Source of the DNA: Armillaria gallica
Taxonomy: Eukaryota; Basidiomycota; Agaricomycetes; Agaricales; Physalacriaceae
Reading direction: 5' to 3'
Length of the DNA stretch: 64,000 nucleotides
Assembly (NCBI GenBank): GCA_037576215.1
Contig: JBANDB010000019.1
Span: 131,501 to 195,500 of the forward strand
The notes below the pieces were generated by a model, which was not told where the DNA came from, ran no database searches, and worked only from the letters and a program-made list of their open reading frames with translations. A program made the position numbers and the translations under genes. Shown here piece after piece: positions 47,901 to 59,235 of the stretch (position 1 is its first letter; each line of letters starts with the position of its first letter).

Positions 47901-49124
47901 CTCCAGCTCCGCCGCTTCTGAAGGGAAAAGAGCTTGTTTGCCTTCTGTCAGCACTGCAGATCCATTGTTTCCTTCTCCTGATATGCAAAAGCAAGAGTCT
48001 ACATGTCGTTATCTCTCCAAAGTACCGAAACTCTGGTTTGTAGTTCTGTTCATCGATGTATGTCCATTCTTCTTTCATATGGGTGTAGGCTGTAGAGCCA
48101 GTGATGTGATGCTTGTCAGTCTCATCTACGTGCTTGTGTTGTTGTTCTTCATTGTGGCATGTATTCCACCTCTTTGAACCAAATCTGAACAATGCCCACA
48201 GGCCCCCGGTAGCTAGTGTGTTCAGTGCAGCCATCTGTACTAGTTCAACAAATGCACCATATTTTTTGTATGGGATCACCCAATCTCTCTGAAATTTTTA
48301 TTTTTACTTTCATTGACCGTGACTTGAAAGGTAAGCCTTGGGTGTACAGATCCCACCAAAACAAGGTCCATGACTCACATTATGGTTGGAACCGTATGTT
48401 ACGGTGCACATCATTCCTCTGCGAGATATGTTGACAAGAATCAAAATATATTTGTACAACGATGGAGTCATACATGGTAGATCTTGTATACTAGATGGTA
48501 TAGGCATGAATGCAATGCCGGACAGACGGCAATGTATGATGTACATGTATGTAAGGACAGACATGCAATGAAGTACCAATTGACTAGTAGAACTGTAGAA
48601 GGCTGACACACTGAATCTGATAGACCACTGGAATAGGACTTGGATCTGCCACGCGTATGTGATGGCCTTCAAATGCTAGTCACCTGTACTGGTTAAAGCA
48701 CGGTCCTCATAAATGATATGTTCAAAAGTCGCTTTGTCACCATCGCTCTATGAACGCTTAACCTGTAAAACCCACTGTATGGACTTAGGCTCTATGAGCT
48801 ATGTACAAGTACGAAAAAATCTGCATACAAAATTTTTTTAAGGGCCCATCAGATCGACCAACCAACCAACAGGGTGTGCCGGAACAACGGGCCGGGAACC
48901 CCTTGGCTAGATGTACGATTCGTGACTTGCTTTTTCTCGTGTTTATTCATTCAATGAAAACATTTCATGTTTCCTCCCAGCCATACACCATGCTCAGATA
49001 CTGTGGTCACGTTTATAGTTGCTCGCCGTATACAACAAAAGACTAGGATGTAGGTAAGGTACCGTTAGAACCTTTCTCCTTGTATAATTGTCCAGCAAAT
49101 AGTACGGGCCATTCCCATTGTTGT
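47901..49124. other. Intergenic, no gene recognised
   Basis: Frames on both strands lack recognised domains. CpG content rises from about 48,800. Confidence 0.35.
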
Positions 49125-49463
49125 CTAAGCTTGAAACACGCTCGCAGATCTACGGTCGCGTGAGTTTGGAAAGTGATCACCAGGAAAACGATTACTCACG
49201 GCAATGTTACAGTTCCGCCATTGTCGCGCTTGATGAGAACCAATTGTACACCCTGTAACGAATGAGATAACATAGATGGTCTGTGAGAAACGATACGCAC
49301 ATCTGAGGTGCGAGTTATCGACTGGACAGTACCATTTACGAGTCGACCGGTCGAGTCATAAAAGGAGACGCGTGAACCAGCCTAGATGGTAGGAAAAGGA
49401 AAGGAAGTAGTAAATCGATGCAGTATGAAGGATACCCAGAAAGCGTACGTTAAACACGTTCAT
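49125..49463 (-). CDS. Four-exon small protein (54 residues), copy 3
   Basis: Exons are 49449-49463 (ATG, 15 nt), 49301-49381 (81 nt), 49200-49252 (53 nt) and 49125-49140, with introns of 67, 48 and 59 nt, all GT-AG. The product reads MNVFN, AGSRVSFYDSTGRLVNG, TVQSITRTSD, GVQLVLIKRDNGGTVTLP and VFQA. Exon 1 and 2 lengths equal those of copies 1 and 2, and all intron phases agree. It lies about 9.3 kb beyond copy 2 with little other similarity around it apart from the TATTTAA box 65 nt before the ATG. It is dispersed, so the family is not just a by-product of the tandem duplication. Function unknown; a compact beta-sheet domain is my inference. Confidence 0.7.
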
Positions 49464-49521
49464 AAGCCAAATATTCTGTGGGGTTATTGTTAACTGACTT
49501 TCTTTTGCTCGACACGCTGGC

Positions 49522-49528
49522 TTAAATA
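49522..49528 (-). promoter_or_regulatory. TATA-like box of small-protein gene 3
   Basis: TATTTAA on the minus strand, 65 nt before the ATG, conserved with the other two copies. Confidence 0.55.
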
Positions 49529-49529
49529 C

Positions 49530-51544
49530 CTGAAAATACCTGCAAACCATAGAATATTAGGAAACGGTGACTGAGTCATTGAAAGAAGGGTCGTAGACGG
49601 CGTGCATATACTTTATCCGAGACAAAATTGCAGTATCGAAGGAGAAGAAGCCGTCTTGAAGACGAGGCATCCAGTTTTGGCGTGCGGCATTCTTGGGCTG
49701 AACGACGCATACAATCCGTCGCGCAACGCGATATCAGATACACGTTAGGCAAGCGAGTGCGAAAGAAGTAAGCAGTATAGTATCCGTCCTAACAGCTAAA
49801 CAACTCTGTACTTCTCACGATATGTCAAATTGGTGCCGAGCACGAAGTTGAAAACCTTGGCTCGAAGACGACTTTCATTATCATAGGCAGTGGGCGTAAA
49901 GACATCTGGTACCTAAAAGTTTTGTATTGTGCATATGCAAGTCCTGCAATGATCCTCATAGGAATGTCAGCAAGGTATATATAAACAGAGGGTGATTTGC
50001 CCGCTAGGTAAGTTTGCAGAGAATCTACTCTGAGGTAAGGATAATGTGGTAAGAGGACGTGCATTTCGGGTAAAACGGCCCGAATACTCCTCTCAATATA
50101 CACGGTGATAAGATGCGTGAGATGGACCGCCCGTAAAAGGCGCTCAGGTGATGAAATTGAAGACAATAACCGTGAACATGCGCGCAGTCGCCTTCTCCGC
50201 TGGAAAAACGACCAGGTCTACTGAATTGTTAGTCTACAGTTTTACTCATGAAAATAGCATAAAGGCCTACTGGGCCCGACCGATCAAACTTGGTCTCCCT
50301 GGTACCTGAGAGTGTCTACCGGGCTTTTTAAAAGATAGACGGGCATCAGTAGAACGCAAGGAGTAAGGCACTGGCAGCTTATATGTGATAGGGGTCACAA
50401 TTGGTCTTGGGCCATGTGAAGGCAAACTTTGATGTACCCTGGACTACCCTGGATTGATACCTTCAAAGAGCAATGGATAGTACGACAAGGTGCTGTCTCC
50501 ATGGCTTCGACTGCAGAGAGTATCACTTTAGGTAGCACTCACCTACCATACATCCAGGTGGAAACAATCAAAATCTCCAAGTCTGATATCGGAAAAGAGG
50601 ACGGTAGAGCCAATATACAGTGTCGCCCTGGCACGAGGGATTCACTTGGCCAAGCTGACTTTTTAGGGTTGGAACAAGTATGAAGTATAAACCTTGATCA
50701 ATGATCATTGTGAAAAAGGTCCGTCATCCTCAGGGCTCGATGCACGAGTCCTTCCTTCCTTTCTTCAGTGACGATCGCGTCACTCCTCTACGTGTTTGGA
50801 ATATTCTCTGTTCATCCCTTGTTAGCAGTGTGCTCGCTCTGGGCTGCGGCTCGGATGGTACGCGCGCTGCTGTTGTTCCTTGATTGAATATGGTTTGATT
50901 GTTTTGCATGAAGCCGGCTCGTTTCATCTATCTATTCGAAGAAGACTAAACAATGAGTGTATTCATCCTCAAGGTATGTTGCAGTACATTCGTGACGTCC
51001 TTTCTAGCCCAAGGGACTGCATGAAGTGTGCATGAGAGTTGTTCGCTGTTAAGCGCACGCTTCTTTATCTTTCCCCTGGATAACCTTTTTGAGTATGCCA
51101 TGCCATGTGCTCACAGAACAAGAATATTAAGCAACTCTTCAGTTCCGGGTTGAGTTTATTCTTTGTGCACTTTGTGTGCACTTGTCGCGGTGTGCCATGA
51201 TTAATCTTTCATATTTAGCTTTGACACGTGTGCTTGGAGCGGATGGAATTGACGGCAGTCGGTCGGTGTTAGTCTAGGTCTTGAGCTCTTGCATCGACCG
51301 CATGTGTCTTGTTATTAGGAGATTATTCTCGGCTCACTGCTATCATGTGGCCGTGTCGTTGTCCAAACTACACTGCGTCCCCCTGCGACATCCTTACTCG
51401 ACCTGCCCTGCGACATAGAGCGAGATCTTTGATTCAAGCGGTCGAATGAGCCGCTCTCTACGATCCGTTGAGTCACATTTTGGGTCCGATCATCGGAGGT
51501 TCTGCATGTGGTAGGCACACCGCGGAAAGAAAAGTTTAAGGTAG
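49530..51544. other. Intergenic, no gene recognised
   Basis: Frames at 49825-50166 (minus) and 50429-50683 (plus) lack recognised domains. A CpG-rich stretch near 50700-50890 has no assembled gene. Confidence 0.35.
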
Positions 51545-51910
51545 ACCGAAACTTGACTGATATGATAAGATTCGGGAATAAAATTCTGGAGTCCGGAAAT
51601 TAATCCTCAATACTTAAGTTTCGCCGAACCTGAAATTAGCCTTGAAATGTAACATTTTGGGACAAGTTTCTGTTGCACAGAAAACTGTGCCGAAACTTCA
51701 TGATTAACGGCACCAGACACACAAATTGGCACCTTAAGTTTCGGAATAAATTTCGGCAATGCTGAGATCTGTAATTTCGGATGCTCCGAAATACATCCCA
51801 AATTTTTATTGTTTCGTCCTAATTCGGGTATCCTGAGACTAAACAATTTTGGTACGGTTTCCTAAATGCGGAAACCTACCCCGAAACGTAAGGTTTCCTT
51901 GACACCGAAA
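51545..51910. repeat. CCGAAA/TTTCGG-dense segment
   Basis: Within about 365 bases, TTTCGG, CCGAAA and close variants recur a dozen or so times in both orientations, with ACTTAAGT-type palindromes between. There is no coding sign. It may be a structured repeat or a binding-site cluster. Confidence 0.45.
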
Positions 51911-51916
51911 CGGATC

Positions 51917-51982
51917 TCCGCTCATCGTCGGCTCAGCCTCTTCTCATCGTCGGCTCAGCCTCCGCTCATCGTCAGCTCAGCG
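51917..51982 (+). repeat. Three tandem 22 bp repeats
   Basis: TCCGCTCATCGTCGGCTCAGCC is repeated three times at 51917, 51939 and 51961 with two or three changes per unit. Confidence 0.8.
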
Positions 51983-52106
51983 TCATCTGTCCTATATATT
52001 GACTGCCGCTCATGATCCTTCTCTTATTTGTCACGTCACTCCGATTATCCTGTTATTTATTTATTTACCTTATTAATTTATCTATTAGGCAGCTCGATTC
52101 CCTGGC

Positions 52107-53240
52107 ATGACCGCCGTGCAAGAGGAAGTTCCGTCGCTTCCTCTAGACCTTGCTAAGCTCTGCGATCCCGAATCTACCTTCAATCACGATCTCGTCCGTG
52201 CACGGACACGGGCAAGACGCTAGTTTTCCTGGCTCTCATCATCGAAGCTCGCGTTAGGACTGTTGAAAATGCCAGTCAATCATAGTCAAGAGGCTTTTGG
52301 ACGATGCACTGCTCTCCAAGCCTCATCTTGCCGGACAGGCAGCGAAGTGTTATTATCAGCCCTACTCGGGAGTTGTTACTCAGATCGTTAACGAGACTCT
52401 GAGGCTTTCGTACCACCACAAGGGATTCGATTGCTTTTTGGGATGAGCAAGCACGTACAGTGGCGTGACTAGGCTAAAAGAAGGCCGGACATGGTTGTAG
52501 TAATGCCTAGTCGCATACACGATATTGATTTCGAACCGCATACTGCAAAGGCTTTGAAGACAACTCGTACTGTAAGTCTGTTTTATCTTCATATTCACGT
52601 TATTGATAGTGAGTACGCAGTTGGTGCTTGATGAAGTCGACACGCTCCTTGGTTTCCGCGACGATATTTCCGCAATCATTAGGGCCCTGCCTCTGACACC
52701 CGAACGTCAATCCCTATTTCTCTCCGCTATCCTCACTCCGGCTATTTGGCAGGTTACTTGTGAGGCCTTGGCTCTACACCCATATATCTCAGTGTCCCCA
52801 GTACGCTATCACAGTTCCGAATCCTTCACACCAGCTCCCCCACGCTCACCATACTGTTCTCGTCAATGTTTAAATCGATAGCCGAGGCCGTGCTTCCTGC
52901 AGGCAAGGAGACTTGGGTTGGCGAAGTCCATTCTAGGAGATGCACACAAATATGTCCAACACGTTCAGGAAGACCACTGACCAGCCAACGATTCTCGTAA
53001 CGTCGGACGTTTCTACTCGTGATGTTGATTGGCCCTGTTGAATGGCGCGTCATCCAGGATGTGGAGTAATATACACGTCGCGTTGGTCGAACGGGATGTG
53101 CCGGCACGGAGGGACGACGAGACTTGATCCTGCTTCCTTGGGAGTTCGGCTTCCTGACGTGGCACCTCGCAGGAATACCGCTCAAATATGTATCAATCAT
53201 TGAACTGGATTCGCAACTTGCGGAACTGACCGAGACGTGA
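52107..53240 (+). pseudogene. DEAD-box RNA helicase, degenerate
   Basis: The reading starts MTAVQEEVPSLPLDL. Walker A reads TDTGKTLVFLA near 52204, with Asp for the usual Gly. Motif Ia reads SPTRELVTQIVNETL near 52355. The DEAD box reads VLDEVDTLLGFRDD near 52624, and motif III has SAI for SAT in LFLSAILTP near 52715. In the second helicase domain TILVTSDVSTRDVDWP (near 52985) is motif V, followed after frame changes by the motif VI region and LILLPWEFGFLTWHLAGIPL, ending TGA at 53238-53240. At least two frame changes and altered motifs make it inactive. The family unwinds RNA duplexes using ATP; the LPWE-type tail resembles mitochondrial Mss116-like members, which is tentative. Confidence 0.7.
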
Positions 53241-55581
53241 TACCGATCCTATGGCGCACTTCAGCGGCGCTTTCGGACTTAATATGCGATCATATAATGA
53301 TAAGTGGGTGCCCAAGATTTATATTTGAAATCACCTCCTTAACATCACAAAATTTTATCCTGTTCCTACCTTTCGCTACTAATGCCGCGGACGGAGGTCA
53401 AGGGGTGGCTGGAATGGTGATGCGGAAAGACAAAGTGAAGAAGTCGTCCATGAAGCCAGGAATAGTAATGTTTAGAAGTTCAAACAAATACCGAGGCCAT
53501 GGAGCGTTCCCTCAAGGTCGATGGAGAGATTATCAAAAATGTATAGCCTGAAAGCCGACCCGCAGACTCGTCCTTTTTTTGTGGTCGACGCATACTTACC
53601 GTCGTCGCGTGAAGGATGTATGGTTGCATTCAACCAGATAAGGACAACCTGGTGGAAGATACAAGCGTCCTACTACAGGATCGATAGGAACAATGAATGG
53701 AGGGCGAGGTGTGCGGGAAAACGGAAGTCTAAAGATCGAGCCGCCGGTGGTACAGACAAGAGGACCGAGATGAGCGGGTGGAGGCTCTCCAGCGTAAGCT
53801 GCCATTCCCTACGACCTTGGAACTTCTCTCTGACCTTCGCTCTATAGGAGCACACCTACGTCGAGCTGAATTCCAACTACCGTCCAGCCGCCCCTTCCCA
53901 TAATGCCTCGTGTCTTCTTTCTAGTTCGTGCCAATGTAGATCGCCTCGTCAATCTTGTGGATAGGTGAGCTCGTCGTTGTACAGCATGAATCACCACACA
54001 GCATCTAATCTACGATCTTATTCAATAGTAGCGCAAGTCGGCTATCCATGATATCCATGAATCATCAGAATCAGATACTTGTCAAAGAAATTGCTGCCAT
54101 GATACTGGGGGATACTGTTGCTAGGCGAAGACAAAAGAGTATCTAACTGCAACGAAAGCCGCTTTAAGCGAAGAAGAGGGCCAAGTTGAAGGAAGAGGCA
54201 GGAAAGATTGAGAGGAGGCTAAAGCATGGCAGGACGAGAGGTAGAAGGCGCCGAGATAGCTCTGCAACAGGTGCGTTCGCCCGTCAATTCCGCTAAACAA
54301 TGTGCTTACCGACACTGGCTCAAAGGTTCATGTACACGTTGAGTTCAGCGTTAAGCTCATCATCTAAACGAGGGAAGAAACCACCGAATCAATGGTTTAG
54401 CACTGTGTCAGATCGAACATGGAGTAAGATCTCAAGGCGCAGACTAGGAGAACTTTTTGCTCATGAATACTGATTCAACGAAGACTCAGAGCTCAATTCG
54501 ATGCAGGCAACCCTTAGTCATGTAGCCGCGTCTGGAAATGAGAGTCGCCCTGCGGATATTGGCCTCGCAGATGAAGCAACATCCCCAGCACATCCTCCAG
54601 GTTCGAATACATGCAACAGTGTGTTTCTGTTGCTGATATTTGTACTAGGGTCATATCTTAGGGAATGAAGAGCGTGTTAAATGGAAATATAAGCGCAGGA
54701 AATTCCAGGATGTTCTCACGAGCGAGTTGGCCGTGTGAACCTGCACCATCCTCATTGATATTGAGAGGCTGAAATCGAAGGTTAGACGTATTTTATTGGC
54801 CCGGGCAGGGCAATCAAGTTGTGAGCCGGGTTCATCGGTTTCATCGGTGACAACTTTTGAGATAGATTCCTGGACAGGAGACACGAGACTAGGCTCGTCT
54901 TCTCTTCTCTTGGATAGGCACAGGCCATGGTTTCGGACACTGAACTGAGCTGACGGCTTAGCCACTTACCTTGTAATGCCGTACTCGTGCTTGTTCACGA
55001 TCGCCGTCTTCTCTTCGTCTGAACGGACACCAATATCAATAGGCGCCTCTGGCGACCGGGAGATCATAAGCAGCAGTCCACCATTCCCCGAGAATACACT
55101 CATGCCAAGCGACATATTCATCAGGTGGTAATTAGAACTTCAAGATGAGCGGGAGCTATTTTTGAACAGCTTATTCAAAGAATGCTCACCATTGGATAAT
55201 GGATAATCAAGATCATAGTTCCCAGCGAGTAATTACCACGCCCCTTCATATTCTTTACTCCACAGCCTATAGATCCCGTCACTATTGCTCGAATGAAATC
55301 ACTCCAGCGATAATATTTCAGCCACGGATTGGCCACGGAACATACGGGTAGAAGAGAAAAGGTTCGGTTCGGATTCGCGCCAGAGGTTAGGGTCAAAGGC
55401 AGCTCGACGTTGCACTCCAAGTTGACTCAGATTGCACAGAGATTTGCCAACCTTGCGGCAATTTCCGGTTCGGGCCGATCGGTCCTGATCCCCGCGCCGC
55501 AGTTCACTTTCGTCTACATCTGTCGCTGGCGACAAAGAATATAAGGCAACTGTAAGAGCGAAGTATGGACAATCGTTCATT
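53241..55581. other. Remnant coding pieces, no gene assembled
   Basis: On the plus strand near 53780-53880 a Leu-rich piece (LPFPTTLELLSDLRSIGAHL) and near 54140-54240 a Lys/Glu-rich coiled-coil-like piece suggest one decayed gene. On the minus strand 55175-55540 has protein-like frames (NPWLKYYRWSDF) of unknown family. Confidence 0.35.
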
Positions 55582-58080
55582 ATGGACCGCATTATAAACA
55601 TCAATCTTCCTCCCATTAACACTGCTAACGTTCCTCTGACCCTTCTAGTGCCTGGTCTCGGTTTCTTACTATATTTTCTGCTCGCGATTCTTCCGTCCAC
55701 TGATTCGCGTATCAAATACATTCCCTTACCAGTAAGGATCTAAGCATATCCTATCTGACAGCATAACTCACCTAACAGCTCGGGGCGTCTCTCATTTGGG
55801 GTCATGAAAAAGTCGTGTTCGTAGGCCAGCCAGGAAGCGCCTTCAGGGATTGGTTAACAGATTTCGGCGTCACGTTTCGCATCAGGCCGCATTTGGAGTA
55901 AGCAGCACTTCATATCTTCTTCTTCTTCCTAATTTAAATTTATCCAGGCTCCAGATATCGTATGGCCAGAATGTATTCTGTCCGAGTCACCGTTTTACCC
56001 ATTCATTCTCAGCTTGTCTTGAGCGATCCGATGGGTATCACCTACCTGCTTCAGAAGAAGGTGTTTTATTACCGTTCGTATCTATTCCTATCGTCTGTAT
56101 GATGTCTAACGCTTGTGTCTAGACCATAGTGCGGTAGTTCGGCCCAGAGTCGCCCGTCTACTGGGGAAGGGCTTAGGTTGGATAGAAGGAGAACACCGGA
56201 GGATGAGGCGTCTTGCGCGTCCTGCCCTCACGTACATAATCGTCATGTTCCCAACCTTCTTTTCTAAACACATCTTTGCAGATCGGATAACATTAAAGCC
56301 GTGTCCTTAGACATCATAGAAGCTGCTACGCGAGTAAGTTTATATCACGCGACGTATATTTTCTGAAAACTGGTGGGGCCATAGGTGACCAAAGGTCTAG
56401 TTGAGTTTGTCCAGAATGCCAGACAAAAGGCTGAAGTCAACATCCTTGACTGGACCGGAAAGGCAACGTAAGCGGTCTCGTTTTTCTCCTTCCCCAAAGC
56501 TAAGCATGTTTTCCAGTCTCAACATTGTTGGTCGTGTGGTGCACATCGTCGTGTCTAGTTTGAATATCTCACGTGACGGGCTCAAAGGCATTCCTGCATG
56601 ACTTTAAGGCTGGAAACAGCAAAGAAGCTAAGATATTCTGAATGCCAGGAAAAAAGGAGTATCAACTATCGTTAAATACGTCGGATTCTTGGTATGCAAC
56701 TATACTCTGTAGATCTCTTGAAGTTACTTACTTTAGGCTATAGACATTGATGCTACTACGTCGATTTCAATTTTTGAACCATTTTCCTATTGCAGCGATA
56801 CAAGGCCAGGGATCAGCGAAGCGTATAATCCATGTTGGACTTCTCTTTCTTCGAAGATACGGTTGTTAACGGGTATTATAGGCTGGAGTTGCGAAAGATC
56901 TCATTGAAAGATCTCAGACTCTCGGCAACGAGGGAAAGTATCAGGACCAAAAGGACCTGTTAACTAGGCTGCGTGAGTGACATTCGTCTCATCTGTACTC
57001 GTTTAATATTCTTGTAGTCCTTGCTGCCTCTGAGGAAAGAATTTCTGTATCCGAGTTGTATGAGCACGTGTGTTCATCGCTTCCTACTTGTGTTGCCACG
57101 TGAAGGTTGATATTTCTTCAGATCTCAACCTTCATGTATGCCATTTTGACATGTTTTCATCACCGCCACCACAACCATTAACGCTCAATCTAGTGTCGCT
57201 GGATTTGAGAGCACAACTACGACTGTAGGATTCTCAGTTTGGGAGCTAGCCCGACATCCGGAGAAGCAGCGCCGACTGCGTGAGGAGCTTGCTCCCTTTG
57301 GTAGAGAACCAACATATGACGATCTTCAAAACAAAGCGCCATATCTTAAAGCCGTTTTGAAGGAGACGTAAGCTGAATATTACGACTCAAGTTGCCTTAC
57401 GCTTAGCCCTGATTTTTTTGCTAGTCTCCAGCTATACCCTGGGCTCCCCATACATGGAACGTGTGGCTACTAAGGCTGATATCATCCCTCTTCATCAACC
57501 CATTCAGCTCGCCAACGGGCAGGTGTCTCATCAAGCTGTCGTCGAGCCAGGATAGGTTCAGTCTTCGGTGGAATCAGTTTCGTGCGTAAAACTAAGCAGA
57601 GATATAAACTGTGATCATCCCGATTATCACGGTGCAGCGACAAGACTCCATCTGGGGCGATGCTGACGCATTCCGTCCCGAGAGATGGCTCGAGTCTCTT
57701 CCACCCCAAGAACAGCTTCATTCAGGATGGGGAAAATGCTCGCGTTTAGCGATGGTCCGAGGAGTTGCGTCGGGACGCACCTAGGTAAGTTTGTCGCTTT
57801 CCTCCCATCAGTGCTATTACCCATATTTCTGCACTAACAATCTTCAACTACAAGGTGGGTAAAATGAGCCTAGTTTTTTCTCACTCTACTTGACTGCATC
57901 TGAATGTATCTTGGGGCATAGGTCATCATGAGCTCGTTCATGAATAGTTTCATATTTGAAGATCCGAATGCGACCATGGGGTTGGAGATCTCTTCGAGTT
58001 TACAAGCATGGGTTCATCGTGGCCCGGACAACCGTGACCGTAACGAACTACCCGTCATCCTGGTACCAACTGAAAACTGA
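55582..58080 (+). pseudogene. Cytochrome P450 monooxygenase, frameshifted
   Basis: ATG at 55582 opens an N-terminal membrane anchor (LTLLVPGLGFLLYFLLAIL), and about a dozen short GT-AG introns can be placed. The order is typical: GQPGSAFRDWLTDFGVTFRI, RPRVARLLGKGLGWIEGEHR (C helix), the I helix AGFESTTTT at 57198 (AGxxT type), FRPERW, and the heme-binding loop FSDGPRSCVG at 57745-57774. The C-terminus ends at TGA 58078-58080. Single-base frame changes are needed near 56630, 57450 and 57735. The K-helix ExxR motif appears as ETLQ, its Arg replaced by Gln. P450s of this class oxidise lipids, xenobiotics or secondary metabolites at the ER membrane. The copy looks recently dead: every domain is present. 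The CYP family cannot be assigned by eye. Confidence 0.85.
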
Positions 58081-59235
58081 TGAGCATGCTATTGATACCT
58101 TAAACTGTGTACAACATTGATATCGTTCAATTTCTGTTGATCAGTGCTACGCTCGCTCCCGAATAGCCTGATAGAAAAAAAGGCTAGCCATCACCAACGT
58201 GTTGATATTTGAATGGTCACGGACTCTTCGCTCATATGTCGTATTCTATCACGGATGGAGACCATGGTGTTAACATTACTATTTCCATCACCAGCGATTC
58301 AGGCCCTTCTGCGACGATCCAGCAAAAATCCCTTCCTGCTGGAACATAGTTTGATTGCGCGCAACCGCGATGAAGCACTTCTTCCGAGGACGCATCCGCT
58401 CCGTTTCCATCGTCGATGCAAACTAGTGGTACCCACATCTTCGTTAGCTTCATCCCGGCGGCCACTCGAGGAATGCGGACTGACATAATTAATAATGAGC
58501 GATGTTCCATTCAATAGCGGACCGTTACGAGCCATAGCTTGACGGCGAGAGAGGGACCCAAGCAGGAAGCTAGGGACTTGGAAATGCGCGAACAATCTAT
58601 CCCTTTTACGATCACGACTTTGCCCTTGGGTGCTGGATCCAAGACGTCGACATACTATTCCATCAATTCTTCGCTGTTCCTTAGATACCTTGCACGTTGG
58701 CACGACGTCAGATTTTATGCTCTCCCCTCCTGCGTGTAGTGTTCTTCCGCTCACCCATACAACGCATGGGACAAGGTATGTCTTCTTGGTTTCTAGTGCT
58801 ATTTTATGCAATCATTACCACTGGCGTTGTGGCGTGCGTGTAATGGTGGTTATTGCAGACTTTATGGACAATTCTTGCGGGGTACTCTGGGTTCGATTCC
58901 CTCTACCCGACTTTGCAGTGGGCATGCGTTTAATTTATCCAATTATTTGTCAGTTCCAAGTTCCGATTTCTGAGTTAGTTATGTTATTATAATATTAGAT
59001 GGGCGTTCCGAGTCGTCCGACCTCTGTGAGGAACAATGAAACGATTTACCCTAACAACTCCTGACTAAGAAAATTCTGTTATCAGCGTCGGGAGTCTTGA
59101 TTCAATGATTGTATCCAATGGCTTGTCGACATGACTGCAGTCGTTCCGAGCAGGCTCTTATTCGACCTAACTTCGTTACCTGCAACATGAGAATACACTA
59201 ATTTACACTTCAGTCTTTCTCCAAATACGTTCGAT
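58081..59235. other. Intergenic, no gene recognised
   Basis: A 170-residue minus-strand frame (58299-58811) is Arg/Ser-rich, lacks domain features and overlaps plus-strand frames; I do not call it. A B-box-like GGGTTCGATTCCC near 58890 is not part of a foldable tRNA. Confidence 0.4.

Noticed and set aside
34243..49463. Mating pheromone precursor genes, because the proteins are about 55 residues
   Set aside because: The C-termini (VFSMNP, VFTINV, VFQA) lack a CaaX farnesylation motif, and no pheromone receptor is nearby.
58299..58811. 170-residue minus-strand open frame
   Set aside because: Arg/Ser-rich, no domain, overlaps several plus-strand frames in CpG-rich DNA where stops are rarer; probably chance.
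58830..58930. Possible tRNA gene around a GGGTTCGATTCCC B box
   Set aside because: Only three T-stem pairs form, and no matching 5' acceptor strand or anticodon arm is found upstream.
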